DNA of 64,000 nt, taken from contig NZ_CP063533.1 of assembly GCF_028751035.1 (NCBI RefSeq), positions 620,001-684,000 of the forward strand. The letters run 5' to 3'. Of this stretch, positions 32,892 through 43,023 are shown piece after piece. Source of the DNA: Helicobacter winghamensis ATCC BAA-430. Its GTDB lineage: Bacteria; Campylobacterota; Campylobacteria; Campylobacterales; Helicobacteraceae. Position 1 is the first letter of the stretch. The number at the start of each line of letters is the position of its first letter. The position numbers were made by a program, and so were the translations under genes. The notes beneath the pieces were generated by a model. The model did not search any database, had not been told where the DNA came from, and saw nothing but the letters and a program-made list of their open reading frames with translations.

Positions 32892-32897
32892 TATAAT
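32892..32897 (+). promoter_or_regulatory. Extended -10 promoter of the amino-acid ABC operon
   Basis: TATAAT preceded by TGC (TGCTATAAT), an extended -10, 31 bp before the GTG start. A 7-bp dyad TCCTTGC/GCAAGGA at 32897-32903 and 32915-32921 overlaps the transcription start and the ribosome site AAGGAG. Confidence 0.6.
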
Positions 32898-32928
32898 CCT
32901 TGCTTATTTTTCTTGCAAGGAGATTTGC

Positions 32929-33711
32929 GTGTATCGTTTAATATTATCTAGCGTTTTAGCGACTTTTATAAGTTTTGGGTTGAGTGGTTGTAAAGAAGAT
33001 GAAAAGTTAGTCGTAGCAACAGCAGCAGAGTTTCCGCCTTTTGAATTTAAAGAGGGTTCGGAATATAAGGGTGTGGATATGGATATATCCAAAGAGATTG
33101 CAAAGCGTTTAGGTAAAGAACTTGAAATTAAAGATATGGAGTTTGACTCTGTGATGAGTGCTGTGAGTAGTGGGAATGCAGATTTTGCAGCAAGTGGTTT
33201 GACAATTAATGAAACGCGTTTAAAGGTGGCTGATTTTACAAAGCCTTATTATAATGCTAATCAAGTGGTAGTTATTAAAAGTGAAAATGCCGAACTTAAG
33301 GCAGTTAAAAATAATGCAGAAGCATTAATTGACGCAATTTCTAAGAAAAATGGCATTAAAATTGGTGTGCAGACAAGCACAACAGGTGCATTTTTTGCCA
33401 AAGGGGATAAAGATTGGGGATTTGTAGGGTTTCCTAATGCGGAGGTTAAGAGTTTTGTAAATGGTTCTCTTGCCATTAGTGCTTTGGTAAATGGGCAGGT
33501 AGATCTTGTAATTTTAGATGAAGCTCCAGCAAAACTTATTTCTAAGGCAAATGCAGGCACGGAAGTTTTACCGATAACTTTAACGCAAGAACAATATGGA
33601 GTCGCAGTTAAAAAGGGCAATAAAGAGCTTTTGGATTCCATTAATGGCGCATTAGAAGCAATGGAGAAAGATGGCACTTTGGAATCTATTATGCAAAAAT
33701 ATTTCAAATAA
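32929..33711 (+). CDS. Amino-acid ABC transporter substrate-binding lipoprotein, GTG start
   Basis: 260-residue SBP_bac_3 family protein. A lipoprotein signal ends in LSGC with Cys21 as the acylation site. The binding core opens with ATAAEFPPFEFKEG and holds SGLTINETRLKVADFTKPYY, typical of polar or basic amino-acid binders (GlnH/HisJ/ArtJ). The GTG start is supported by AAGGAG 5 bases upstream. It is first in a three-gene operon with the permease 15 bp later. Substrate cannot be fixed from sequence by eye; glutamine, arginine or lysine are likely classes. Confidence 0.9.
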   Translation: MYRLILSSVLATFISFGLSGCKEDEKLVVATAAEFPPFEFKEGSEYKGVDMDISKEIAKRLGKELEIKDMEFDSVMSAVSSGNADFAASGLTINETRLKVADFTKPYYNANQVVVIKSENAELKAVKNNAEALIDAISKKNGIKIGVQTSTTGAFFAKGDKDWGFVGFPNAEVKSFVNGSLAISALVNGQVDLVILDEAPAKLISKANAGTEVLPITLTQEQYGVAVKKGNKELLDSINGALEAMEKDGTLESIMQKYFK

Positions 33712-33726
33712 AGCTTTTATTAAATA

Positions 33727-34425
33727 ATGGATAAATTAGAAGTTTTTTACAATCAGCTTATCATAAAAGGTGGCTATGCGCTTGTTTTAGAAGGGATTTG
33801 GGTTACTATTGTATTGGCTGTTTGTGGATTGTTAATAGGCATTATCATTGGAACTTTATTAGCAATTCTACTAACAAAAGATGAAAAGAGCGCATTTGAA
33901 CGTGTATTAGTTTTTATTGGCAGATTGTATGTTGGATTCTTTCGGGGGACACCTATTGTTGTGCAATTGCTTTTTATTTACTTTGTGATTTTGCCACTTT
34001 TTGGACTTGCAGGTAGTAGTGCATTACTTGTGGCAGTGGTGATTTTTGGCTTAAATAGTGGCGCATATGTGAGTGAGATTATCCGTGGTGGAATTTTAAG
34101 CGTGGATAGTGGGCAAAATGAAGCAGCAAGGGCTTTAGGACTTAATTCTAAACAGAGTATGCGCTTTGTTGTATTTCCACAAGCCCTTAAAAATGCACTT
34201 CCAAATTTAGGCAATGAATTTATTACTTTGCTTAAAGAGACTTCAGTGGCAAATTATGTAACAGTGCATGATTTAACCTATGCGTTTAAAACGATTGGAA
34301 GTGCAAGTTATGAATATATGATTCCGTATTTCTTTTTAGCGGTTTGTTATTTGGTGCTTGTAATATTGGCAAGCTTTATTGTGAAAAAATACGAAGGGAA
34401 GTTAAGAAGAAGTGATAAGCGTTAA
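33727..34425 (+). CDS. Amino-acid ABC transporter permease (HisM/GlnP family)
   Basis: 232 residues, about five membrane helices. The family signature GFFRGTPIVVQLLFIYF and the ATPase-contact loop EAARALGLNSKQSMRFVVFPQALKNALP are present. Only one permease gene is found, so the channel is a homodimer. The 3' end overlaps the ATPase gene by 14 bp. It works with the binding protein upstream and the ATPase downstream. Confidence 0.93.
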   Translation: MDKLEVFYNQLIIKGGYALVLEGIWVTIVLAVCGLLIGIIIGTLLAILLTKDEKSAFERVLVFIGRLYVGFFRGTPIVVQLLFIYFVILPLFGLAGSSALLVAVVIFGLNSGAYVSEIIRGGILSVDSGQNEAARALGLNSKQSMRFVVFPQALKNALPNLGNEFITLLKETSVANYVTVHDLTYAFKTIGSASYEYMIPYFFLAVCYLVLVILASFIVKKYEGKLRRSDKR

Positions 34426-35242
34426 AAATCTTGTTAAAAAATATTATGATTACACAAAAGTAGCTAAACAAGAAAAAGTCGTGCTTAATGGTTTAAATGT
34501 GGAATTTAAGCGTGGAGAGAAGGTTGTAATTGTAGGTCCTAGCGGGAGTGGAAAAAGCACTTTTTTGCGCTGTTTAAATCTTTTGGAGATTCCAGATAGC
34601 GGAGAGATATGGTTAGATAACAAAAGGATTTCTAATTTAAGTATTGAATTGTATCCAGAGCTTGTAAGTCTTAAGGGTAGGGCGTTAAAAAAGGAGATTT
34701 TAGAATATGATAAAAAGCATCATATTGATATAAATTTAGCGCGCGCTAAAATGGGAATGGTGTTTCAGCATTTCAATTTATTTAATAATTTGAGCGTTTT
34801 AGAAAACATTACGCTTGCTCCTGTGCAGTTAAAGCGTGCCACGCAAAATGAAGCAAAAGAGTTAGCTCTAGCGCTTTTGGCGCGTGTAGGTTTATATGAT
34901 AAGGCGCATGAATATCCTGTGCGTTTGAGTGGTGGACAAAAACAAAGAATTGCGATTGCAAGGGCTTTGGCGATGAAACCTGAAGTGATGCTTTTTGATG
35001 AGCCAACGAGTGCATTAGATCCAGAAATGGTAGGAGGTGTTTTGGAGTTAATGAAAAGTGTGGCAAATGAGGGAATGAGTATGGTTTGTGTAACACACGA
35101 AATGGGCTTTGCAAGGGAAGTTGCTACGCGTGTTTTGTTTATGGAAGGAGGGAATATTTTAGAAGATTCTCCACCTAGAGAGTTTTTTGATATGCCAAAA
35201 AGCGAGCGGTTGCAGTATTTTTTAAGCCATATTAAACATTAA
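34412..35242 (+). CDS. Amino-acid ABC transporter ATPase (GlnQ family) with an insertion, GTG start
   Basis: 276 residues, about 30 longer than typical GlnQ proteins. Walker A GPSGSGKST is at residues 42-50, the Q loop at 119 (MGMVFQHFNLF), signature LSGGQKQRI, Walker B VMLFDEPTSALD. The extra length is a charged segment at about residues 75-105 (around LYPELVSLKGRALKKEILEY) between the Walker A region and the Q loop. Such insertions occur in some relatives but I cannot say how common this one is. The start is a GTG inside the permease gene; the next ATG would remove the Walker A strand. Confidence 0.92.
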   Translation: MISVKNLVKKYYDYTKVAKQEKVVLNGLNVEFKRGEKVVIVGPSGSGKSTFLRCLNLLEIPDSGEIWLDNKRISNLSIELYPELVSLKGRALKKEILEYDKKHHIDINLARAKMGMVFQHFNLFNNLSVLENITLAPVQLKRATQNEAKELALALLARVGLYDKAHEYPVRLSGGQKQRIAIARALAMKPEVMLFDEPTSALDPEMVGGVLELMKSVANEGMSMVCVTHEMGFAREVATRVLFMEGGNILEDSPPREFFDMPKSERLQYFLSHIKH

Positions 35243-35270
35243 AGAGATTTGATTTTTAAGGCTTTTTTAC

Positions 35271-35276
35271 TACAAT
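35271..35276 (+). promoter_or_regulatory. Candidate -10 box of lysA
   Basis: TACAAT 29-34 bp before the lysA start, in the short gap after the ABC operon. Evidence is the single box only. Confidence 0.35.
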
Positions 35277-35304
35277 GGTTGAAATTTGTTTTTAAAGAGT
35301 GAAA

Positions 35305-36552
35305 ATGGAAAATGTGTTTAATATTCCGCAGCTTAGTGGAAATTTGAGAAAAGAGTTATTGCAGAGTGCAGCAGAGCAGTTTGGCACGCCTTTGTATGTA
35401 TATGATTTAGAGAGAATTGAAGCGCGTTTTAATGCGTTAAAGCAGGCTTTTGCTGGCAGAAAAGCATTGGTGTGCTATGCGTTAAAGGCAAATTCCAATT
35501 TAAGCGTGATTAAAAAGCTTGCTAGTTTAGAAAGTGGGGCAGATTGCGTGTCTTTAGGAGAGATTAAGCGTGCAGTAATGGCTGGAATTCCAAAGTATAA
35601 GATTATTTATAGCGGTGTGGGAAAGCAGGATTTTGAGATTAAAGAAGCTATTAGCCTTGGAATTTTGTTTATTAATGTGGAGAGCAAAGAAGAGATGCTA
35701 CGCGTGGAGGCTTGTGCTAGAGAGCTGGGAATCTCTGCTAGAATTTCAATTCGCGTTAATCCTGATATTGATCCCCAAACACATCCTTATATCTCAACAG
35801 GATTAAAAGAAAACAAATTTGGCGTTAGTATTGAAGAAGCAAAGGGAATGTATTTGCATGCGCATAATGCCGAGTTTTTAGAGCCTATTGGAATCCATTT
35901 TCATATCGGTAGCCAACTAACAAAGCTAAAGCCTATTGCAGAATCTGCGCAAAAAATCGCACAGCTTACACAAAGTTTGCTAGCATTAAAGATTGATATT
36001 AAGTTTTTTGATATTGGTGGGGGAATTGGAATTACTTATAGTGATGAAAGTACAATTAGCCCCTATGATTATGCGCAAGCAATTTTAGCAGAGTTGCGCG
36101 GACTTGATGTAACAATTGTTTGTGAGCCGGGCAGATTTATAGTAGGAAATAGTGGGGTATTTTTAACGAAAGTGTTGTATCAAAAGGAAAATCAAGGCAA
36201 GCGATTTGTTATAGTAGACGGAGCTATGAATGATTTAATCCGTCCTAGTCTTTATGCTGCTTACCATCAAATTTTAGCTCTTAAAAATATGGAATCTAAA
36301 GGGGAAGCTGAAGTGGCAGGTCCTATTTGTGAGAGTGGTGATTATTTGGGTAAAAACATTGTGTTGCCACATTGTGAGCGAGGAGATATTTTAGCAGTTT
36401 TAAGTGCTGGAGCATATGGCTTTAGTATGGCAAGTAATTATAATACGCGTCCTAGATGTGCAGAAGTGGTGGTTGAAAATGGAAAAATCCGCTTGGTGCG
36501 CAAAAGAGAGAGTTTTGAAGATTTAATCGCATTGGAAAAAGAGTATTTATAG
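35305..36552 (+). CDS. lysA: Diaminopimelate decarboxylase
   Basis: 415 residues from this ATG; a GTG six bases earlier would add two residues but would overlap the ribosome site AAAGAG, so the ATG is preferred. PLP-dependent fold type III enzyme that converts meso-diaminopimelate to lysine, the last step of the pathway. The PLP lysine is in CYALKANSN, HIGSQL and GGGIGI bind the cofactor phosphate region, and CESGDYLG supplies the catalytic Cys/Glu at the dimer interface. It is followed nine bases later by pheA, so the two may be co-transcribed. Length and motifs are standard. Confidence 0.95.
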   Translation: MENVFNIPQLSGNLRKELLQSAAEQFGTPLYVYDLERIEARFNALKQAFAGRKALVCYALKANSNLSVIKKLASLESGADCVSLGEIKRAVMAGIPKYKIIYSGVGKQDFEIKEAISLGILFINVESKEEMLRVEACARELGISARISIRVNPDIDPQTHPYISTGLKENKFGVSIEEAKGMYLHAHNAEFLEPIGIHFHIGSQLTKLKPIAESAQKIAQLTQSLLALKIDIKFFDIGGGIGITYSDESTISPYDYAQAILAELRGLDVTIVCEPGRFIVGNSGVFLTKVLYQKENQGKRFVIVDGAMNDLIRPSLYAAYHQILALKNMESKGEAEVAGPICESGDYLGKNIVLPHCERGDILAVLSAGAYGFSMASNYNTRPRCAEVVVENGKIRLVRKRESFEDLIALEKEYL

Positions 36553-36561
36553 GGGGCAATT

Positions 36562-37623
36562 GTGAATTTACAGCATTTTAGGACAGAGATTGATGGGATT
36601 GATGATAGTATTTTAGAACTCTTAGAAAAAAGAATGGAGATTGTTAAGCGCATTGGTAAAGCAAAAATGCAGAGCAATGCGCCTATTTATCGTCCAGAAC
36701 GCGAAAAAGAAATTATTGATAGATTGAATTCTAAGAAGTCTTTATTGCTTGATAAGTCTGCTATTGAAGCGATTTATTTAGAGATTTTTGCGGTGAGTCG
36801 TAATCTTGAGTTGCCAGAGAGAGTAGCTTATCTTGGACCTCTTGGAAGTTATACGCACCAAGCAGCGGAGAGTCGCTTTGGGGCAATGTGTGAGTATTTT
36901 TCGCACAATACAATCACACAAGCAATTAAAAGCGTGGAGAATCGTCGCGCAAGTTATGCTGTGATTCCTATTGAAAATAATCAAAATGGGGCGGTTGGAG
37001 AAACACTGGATTTGCTTAAAGATACAGAGTTGAAAATCGTTGCAGAAATTTATATGCCCATTCATCATTGTTTTGCAAGTATAGCGCAAAGCGTTAAAGA
37101 GATTGAAGTGATTTATTCTAAAGATATTGCGTTTGGGCAGTGTTCTAGCTTTTTGAGTGAGCATTCTTTAGATCATATCCAAAGAATTCCTGTGGATTCT
37201 ACGGCTAGAGCTGCACAACTTGCAGCAGAGAATCCCAAATGCGCTGCTATTTGTTCACATATTGCTGCAAAGTTGTATAATGTTCCAGTGCTTTTTGGGA
37301 ATATTGAAGATAATTCGCATAATAAAACGCGCTTTATTATTGTAAGTAATTTTAAAAATCAGCGTTGTGGTAGGGATAAAACTTCCTTGTATGCAAATCT
37401 TGCAAATACTGATCGTCCTGGGGCATTATACCATTTGCTTTATGATATTAAGGATTTAAACATTAATATGACTTCGATTCAATCACGCCCCGTTTCTGGA
37501 AGTGATTTTAACTATTGCTTTTTTATTGATATTGATGGGCATATTGATGACGCAAATGTAGCAGAGCTTTTTTTGCGCTATCCTAATGCGTTAAAATGGC
37601 TTGGAAGTTATTTGAAAAACTAA
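36562..37623 (+). CDS. pheA: Chorismate mutase / prephenate dehydratase (P-protein), GTG start
   Basis: 353 residues. Residues ~1-90 are an AroQ chorismate mutase (IDGIDDSILELLEKRMEIV; YRPEREKEII). Residues ~95-270 are prephenate dehydratase (AYLGPLGSYTHQAA; VIPIENNQNGAVGETLDLL; the catalytic NKTRF). The C-terminal ACT domain begins TSLYANLANTDRPGALYHLL. The usual Phe-binding ESRP is QSRP here, and GALV is GALY, so feedback control may differ. It makes phenylpyruvate from chorismate in two steps. GTG start with AGGGGG upstream. Confidence 0.94.
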   Translation: MNLQHFRTEIDGIDDSILELLEKRMEIVKRIGKAKMQSNAPIYRPEREKEIIDRLNSKKSLLLDKSAIEAIYLEIFAVSRNLELPERVAYLGPLGSYTHQAAESRFGAMCEYFSHNTITQAIKSVENRRASYAVIPIENNQNGAVGETLDLLKDTELKIVAEIYMPIHHCFASIAQSVKEIEVIYSKDIAFGQCSSFLSEHSLDHIQRIPVDSTARAAQLAAENPKCAAICSHIAAKLYNVPVLFGNIEDNSHNKTRFIIVSNFKNQRCGRDKTSLYANLANTDRPGALYHLLYDIKDLNINMTSIQSRPVSGSDFNYCFFIDIDGHIDDANVAELFLRYPNALKWLGSYLKN

Positions 37624-37624
37624 G

Positions 37625-37630
37625 TATAAT
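37625..37630 (+). promoter_or_regulatory. Candidate -10 box of fliL
   Basis: TATAAT immediately after the pheA stop and 30 bp before the fliL ATG. It suggests a separate sigma-70 promoter for fliL-acpS rather than a flagellar sigma factor. Confidence 0.45.
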
Positions 37631-37659
37631 ATGCATTTAATTTACAAAAGGAGTAATGT

Positions 37660-38196
37660 ATGGCTGAAGAAGAAAAAAAACCTTCAAAGCTAGAAGGTTT
37701 AAAACAGAATAAAATGATTTTATTTATCATCATTGGTGTGGTTGCGTTGTTGTTGATTATTTTTATTGTTGTTGGAATCTTAATTTTTAGTGGTGGAAAT
37801 GAGTCAGAACAAGCAGGAGTAGCACCACAAACACAACAAAGTGCAGCAAATAAGGGAAGTACAGCAAATCCAAATAGTAGTCTTTTGAGTGTTGGTCCAA
37901 TGTATCCGTTGGATCAGTTTATTGTAAATTTGCTTGCTTCAGGAGGTGGGAAGCGTTATTTGAAGACTTCTATTGCATTAGAACTTAGTATTCCAGAAAT
38001 GCAAGCCGAACTTGATATAAAGCGTGATGTATTGCGTGATACAGTAATTACAATCCTTAGCTCTAAGACATTTGAAGAAGTGCAAACCGCCAAAGGGAAA
38101 CAAAAACTTAAAGAAGAGATGATGGAACGCATTAATGAATTTTTGGTAGATGGTAGAGTAGTTAATATGTTTTTTACAGAATTTGTTGTGCAATAG
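37660..38196 (+). CDS. fliL: Flagellar basal-body protein FliL
   Basis: 178 residues. A short cytoplasmic head rich in Lys/Glu, one membrane helix at about residues 22-46, a Gln/Ala/Ser-rich linker and a periplasmic FliL domain (YPLDQFIVNLLASGGGKRYLKTSIALEL). FliL rings support the stator units around the motor. AAAGGAG precedes the ATG. It is followed by acpS two bases later, an arrangement also known from other Campylobacterota. No other flagellar gene is nearby. Confidence 0.92.
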   Translation: MAEEEKKPSKLEGLKQNKMILFIIIGVVALLLIIFIVVGILIFSGGNESEQAGVAPQTQQSAANKGSTANPNSSLLSVGPMYPLDQFIVNLLASGGGKRYLKTSIALELSIPEMQAELDIKRDVLRDTVITILSSKTFEEVQTAKGKQKLKEEMMERINEFLVDGRVVNMFFTEFVVQ

Positions 38197-38198
38197 TT

Positions 38199-38561
38199 AT
38201 GTTATGTGTTGGGGTTGATATTGTTAGCATAAAACGCATAGAAATGTTTGTCAAGAGATATCAGACACAAGGGCTTAGGCGTTTTTTAAGTGAATTTGAG
38301 ATTTCTCTTGTAAAGACTCCCCAAAGCATTGCTGGCTTTTGGGCAGCTAAAGAAGCTTGCGCAAAGGCTTTAAAATGTGGAATTGGAAAGGAATTAGGAT
38401 TCCACGATATTTTGCTTTCAAAAAGCAATAAAGGTGCGCCTTTGTTGCAGCTCACTCCAGAAAAGCTTGCTTATTTTAAAGTGCAAGATTTAAGTCTTTC
38501 TATCTCGCATGATGCAGGGTTTGCTATTGCAGTTGTTGCTGCAAGTATGGAAAATCATTAG
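38199..38561 (+). CDS. acpS: Holo-[acyl-carrier-protein] synthase
   Basis: 120 residues, normal length. GVDIVSIKRI carries the metal-binding Asp and FWAAKEACAKALKCGIG the conserved Glu/Lys of the family; LSLSISHDAGFAIA is the third motif. It transfers the 4'-phosphopantetheine arm from CoA to apo-ACP, essential for fatty-acid synthesis. It starts two bases after fliL and is probably translated with it. Confidence 0.94.
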   Translation: MLCVGVDIVSIKRIEMFVKRYQTQGLRRFLSEFEISLVKTPQSIAGFWAAKEACAKALKCGIGKELGFHDILLSKSNKGAPLLQLTPEKLAYFKVQDLSLSISHDAGFAIAVVAASMENH

Positions 38562-38661
38562 AGTAATTTTATTTTTAGGATAGCGTTTTTGCTTAAGTAA
38601 ATATTATAGAATTTTAGGCTAGATTTTTATATCTTAAAATTTTTAAAGAAAGGATTGAGCT

Positions 38662-40059
38662 ATGGAGCAAAAATTTAGGATTGAGCGTGATACGATGGGC
38701 GAAGTGAAAGTTCCAGATGATAAGTATTGGGGGGCGCAAACAGAGCGGAGTTTTGAAAATTTCAAAATTGGGATAGAAAAAATGCCAAAAGTGCTAATTT
38801 ATGCCTTTGCAAACCTTAAAAAATCTTTAGCTATTGTTAATCATAATTTAGGAAAGCTTGATGAAGTGCGTAAAAATGCGATTGTTCAGGCATGTGATGA
38901 AATAGTAGCGGGTAAATTTGATGAGAATTTTCCGCTTGCAATTTGGCAAACAGGTTCTGGCACACAAAGCAATATGAATATGAATGAAGTGATTGCAAAC
39001 CGCGCCACAGAGATTGCAGGTTATGACTTTAGAAAAGAAAAATTTGTCCATCCAAACGATCATGTAAATATGTCGCAAAGCTCTAATGATACATTCCCAA
39101 CGGCAATGAGTATTGTAGCAGTGGAGCAAGTGCTACAAAAGCTAATCCCTTCGCTTGAGTGTTTAAGCACAACACTAGGTAAAAAAGCGCAGGATTTTAA
39201 GGAGATTATTAAGATTGGACGCACTCATTTGCAGGATGCTACACCTTTGACTTTAGGGCAGGAATTTAGTGGGTATCATTCTATGCTAGAGCATTCCAAA
39301 GAGCAAATTCTAGCAAGTTTGCCTACACTAAGAGAGTTAGCCATTGGTGGAACAGCGGTAGGAACAGGATTAAATGCGCATCCACAACTTAGCGAAAAGG
39401 TAAGCGCAGAGCTAACAAAAATGCTAGGTATTGAGTTTGTATCAAGCCCTAATAAATTTCACGCATTAACTAGCCACGATGCGATTACTTTCACACACGG
39501 AGCAATGAAAGGCTTGGCGGCAAATTTAATGAAAATTGCAAATGATATTAGATGGCTTGCAAGCGGTCCTAGATGTGGATTAGGAGAGCTTAGAATTCCA
39601 GAAAATGAACCTGGAAGCTCCATTATGCCCGGAAAAGTTAATCCCACACAATGTGAAGCGCTAACTATGGTTGCTGTGCAGGTTATGGGGAATGATACAG
39701 CGATTGGAATTGCTGCAAGTCAAGGAAATTTTGAGCTTAATGTGTTTAAACCAGTGATTATTTATAACTTCTTGCAAAGCCTAGATTTGCTTGCTGATGC
39801 AATGCATTCCTTTAATATCCATTGTGCTGAAGGGATTGAGCCGGAGTTAGAAAAAATTGATTACAACTTGCACCATTCTTTAATGCTTGTAACTGCGCTT
39901 AATCCACATATCGGCTATGAAAATGCCGCAAAAATTGCTAAAAATGCCCATAAAAAAGGAATTTCTTTAAAAGAAAGCGCATTAGAGTTAGAGTTGGTGA
40001 GTGAAGAGGATTATAAAAAGTGGATTGATCCTAGTAAAATGATTGGTCCAAAGACTTAA
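38662..40059 (+). CDS. fumC: Class II fumarate hydratase
   Basis: 465 residues, standard for iron-independent fumarase [22 protein letters not shown], the [19 protein letters not shown] block with catalytic residues, TALTSHDAI-like segment (HALTSHDAI) and the superfamily signature [11 protein letters not shown] are all present. It interconverts fumarate and malate in the citric-acid branch. Single gene with its own upstream gap (100 bp) and a strong terminator after it. Confidence 0.96.
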   Translation: MEQKFRIERDTMGEVKVPDDKYWGAQTERSFENFKIGIEKMPKVLIYAFANLKKSLAIVNHNLGKLDEVRKNAIVQACDEIVAGKFDENFPLAIWQTGSGTQSNMNMNEVIANRATEIAGYDFRKEKFVHPNDHVNMSQSSNDTFPTAMSIVAVEQVLQKLIPSLECLSTTLGKKAQDFKEIIKIGRTHLQDATPLTLGQEFSGYHSMLEHSKEQILASLPTLRELAIGGTAVGTGLNAHPQLSEKVSAELTKMLGIEFVSSPNKFHALTSHDAITFTHGAMKGLAANLMKIANDIRWLASGPRCGLGELRIPENEPGSSIMPGKVNPTQCEALTMVAVQVMGNDTAIGIAASQGNFELNVFKPVIIYNFLQSLDLLADAMHSFNIHCAEGIEPELEKIDYNLHHSLMLVTALNPHIGYENAAKIAKNAHKKGISLKESALELELVSEEDYKKWIDPSKMIGPKT

Positions 40060-40070
40060 ATGAAATCTTA

Positions 40071-40102
40071 AAAGTTGGAATCCAAAATACGATTCCAACT
40101 TT
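40071..40102 (+). terminator. Hairpin terminator after fumC
   Basis: 12-bp perfect stem AAAGTTGGAATC with its reverse complement and an eight-base loop, 12 bp after the stop. Only a short T stretch follows a few bases later. GGAATC core again. Confidence 0.7.
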
Positions 40103-40166
40103 GCACTTTTGCATAAAATTTTATAAAAACACAGAATTTTTAACCCTTCTATTAACAAAACTTCTT

Positions 40167-40172
40167 TATAAT
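40167..40172 (+). promoter_or_regulatory. Candidate -10 box of gatA-guaB
   Basis: TATAAT 30-35 bp before the gatA start, in the 142-bp gap after fumC. No -35 box is obvious, as usual in this group. Confidence 0.5.
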
Positions 40173-40201
40173 TCGCAAATTTTTAACATTTTGGAGTTTT
40201 T

Positions 40202-41548
40202 ATGTCTATTCCAACACTACAAGAAGCACTAAAGCTTGATAAAGATGGCATCCAGGCTTTAAAGAACACACTCAAAGAAAAGATTAAAGCAAGTGATTTA
40301 AACGCTTATGTAGGAGCATTAGAAGATGCTGATACAGATCTTATTCCTATTGCTATTAAAGACAATATTAATGTTAAAGGATGGGAGATTACTTGTGGGA
40401 GTAAGATTTTAGAAGGTTATATTGCCCCTTATAATGCAAGTGTGATTGAAAATTTAAAACATAAGGGCTTCGCTCCTTTTGGACGCACAAATATGGACGA
40501 ATTTGCGATGGGTAGCACAACGGCTAGTAGTTGCTATGGTAAAACTTTAAATCCTAGAAATAAAGAGAGAGTTCCGGGTGGAAGTAGTGGTGGAAGTGCA
40601 GCGGCAGTAGCAGGTGGAATTGCACTTGCGGCACTTGGAAGCGACACTGGTGGGAGCATTAGACAACCTGCTAGTTTTTGTGGTTGTGTGGGGCTAAAGC
40701 CAACTTATGGTAGGGTTAGTCGTTATGGGCTTGTGGCGTATAGTTCAAGCTTGGATCAAATTGGACCAATTACGCAAAATGTGAGTGATTGTGCATTGCT
40801 TTTTGATGCAATTGCAGGTTATGATAGGATGGATTCCACAAGCGCAAATTTAGAATCGCCAAGCACTTTTGAAGATTTAAATGCTAAGCGTAAGTTAAAA
40901 ATTGCAATCTTGCCAGAGTTTTTAAAGAATGCAGATTCTAGTATTCAAAATGCTTATCAAAAAACCATAGATATTCTAAGTCAAAATGGACATACAATTT
41001 TTGAAAAGCAAATGCTAGATACTAGCTATATGATTGCTGCATATTATGTGATTTGTACGGCTGAAGCAAGCTCAAATCTAGCGCGTTTTGATGGGGTGCG
41101 CTATGGAAAAAGAGCAGAGAATTTAAGTAATCTTAAAGAATTATATCTTAAAACACGATCCCAAGGCTTTGGCGATGAGGTGAAGCGCAGGATCTTGCTT
41201 GGCTCTTTTGTCTTAAGTAGTGGATATTATGATGCGTATTATATTAAAGCACAAAAGGTGCGCACGCTAATTGCAAGGCAATATGAAGAGATTTTGCAGG
41301 ATTGTGATGTGATTTTATCCCCTGTTGCGCCAAGCGTTGCTTTTAGTTTTGAAGCGTGTAAAACACCTTTGCAAATGTATTTAGAAGATATTTATACTAT
41401 TGGTGTAAATTTAGCTGGGTTACCTGCAATCTCTTTGCCTGTGGATAGTGATGAGGGCTTGCCTATTGGAATGCAGTTTATTGGAAAGGCTTTTGATGAA
41501 CAAACGCTTTTGGATATTGCATTGCATTTAGAAAATACATTAAAATAA
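40202..41548 (+). CDS. gatA: Asp-tRNA(Asn)/Glu-tRNA(Gln) amidotransferase subunit A
   Basis: 448 residues. Amidase-signature enzyme that releases ammonia from glutamine and hands it to GatB for transamidation of mischarged tRNAs. The catalytic Lys is in [11 protein letters not shown], and the Ser-cisSer pair is in [15 protein letters not shown] with [15 protein letters not shown]. Campylobacterota often lack GlnRS or AsnRS, so the enzyme is essential. GatB and GatC are not in the window. It is followed by guaB after nine bases. Confidence 0.95.
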   Translation: MSIPTLQEALKLDKDGIQALKNTLKEKIKASDLNAYVGALEDADTDLIPIAIKDNINVKGWEITCGSKILEGYIAPYNASVIENLKHKGFAPFGRTNMDEFAMGSTTASSCYGKTLNPRNKERVPGGSSGGSAAAVAGGIALAALGSDTGGSIRQPASFCGCVGLKPTYGRVSRYGLVAYSSSLDQIGPITQNVSDCALLFDAIAGYDRMDSTSANLESPSTFEDLNAKRKLKIAILPEFLKNADSSIQNAYQKTIDILSQNGHTIFEKQMLDTSYMIAAYYVICTAEASSNLARFDGVRYGKRAENLSNLKELYLKTRSQGFGDEVKRRILLGSFVLSSGYYDAYYIKAQKVRTLIARQYEEILQDCDVILSPVAPSVAFSFEACKTPLQMYLEDIYTIGVNLAGLPAISLPVDSDEGLPIGMQFIGKAFDEQTLLDIALHLENTLK

Positions 41549-43009
<1,461 letters not shown>

Positions 43010-43023
43010 TTAAAGGAATTAAA

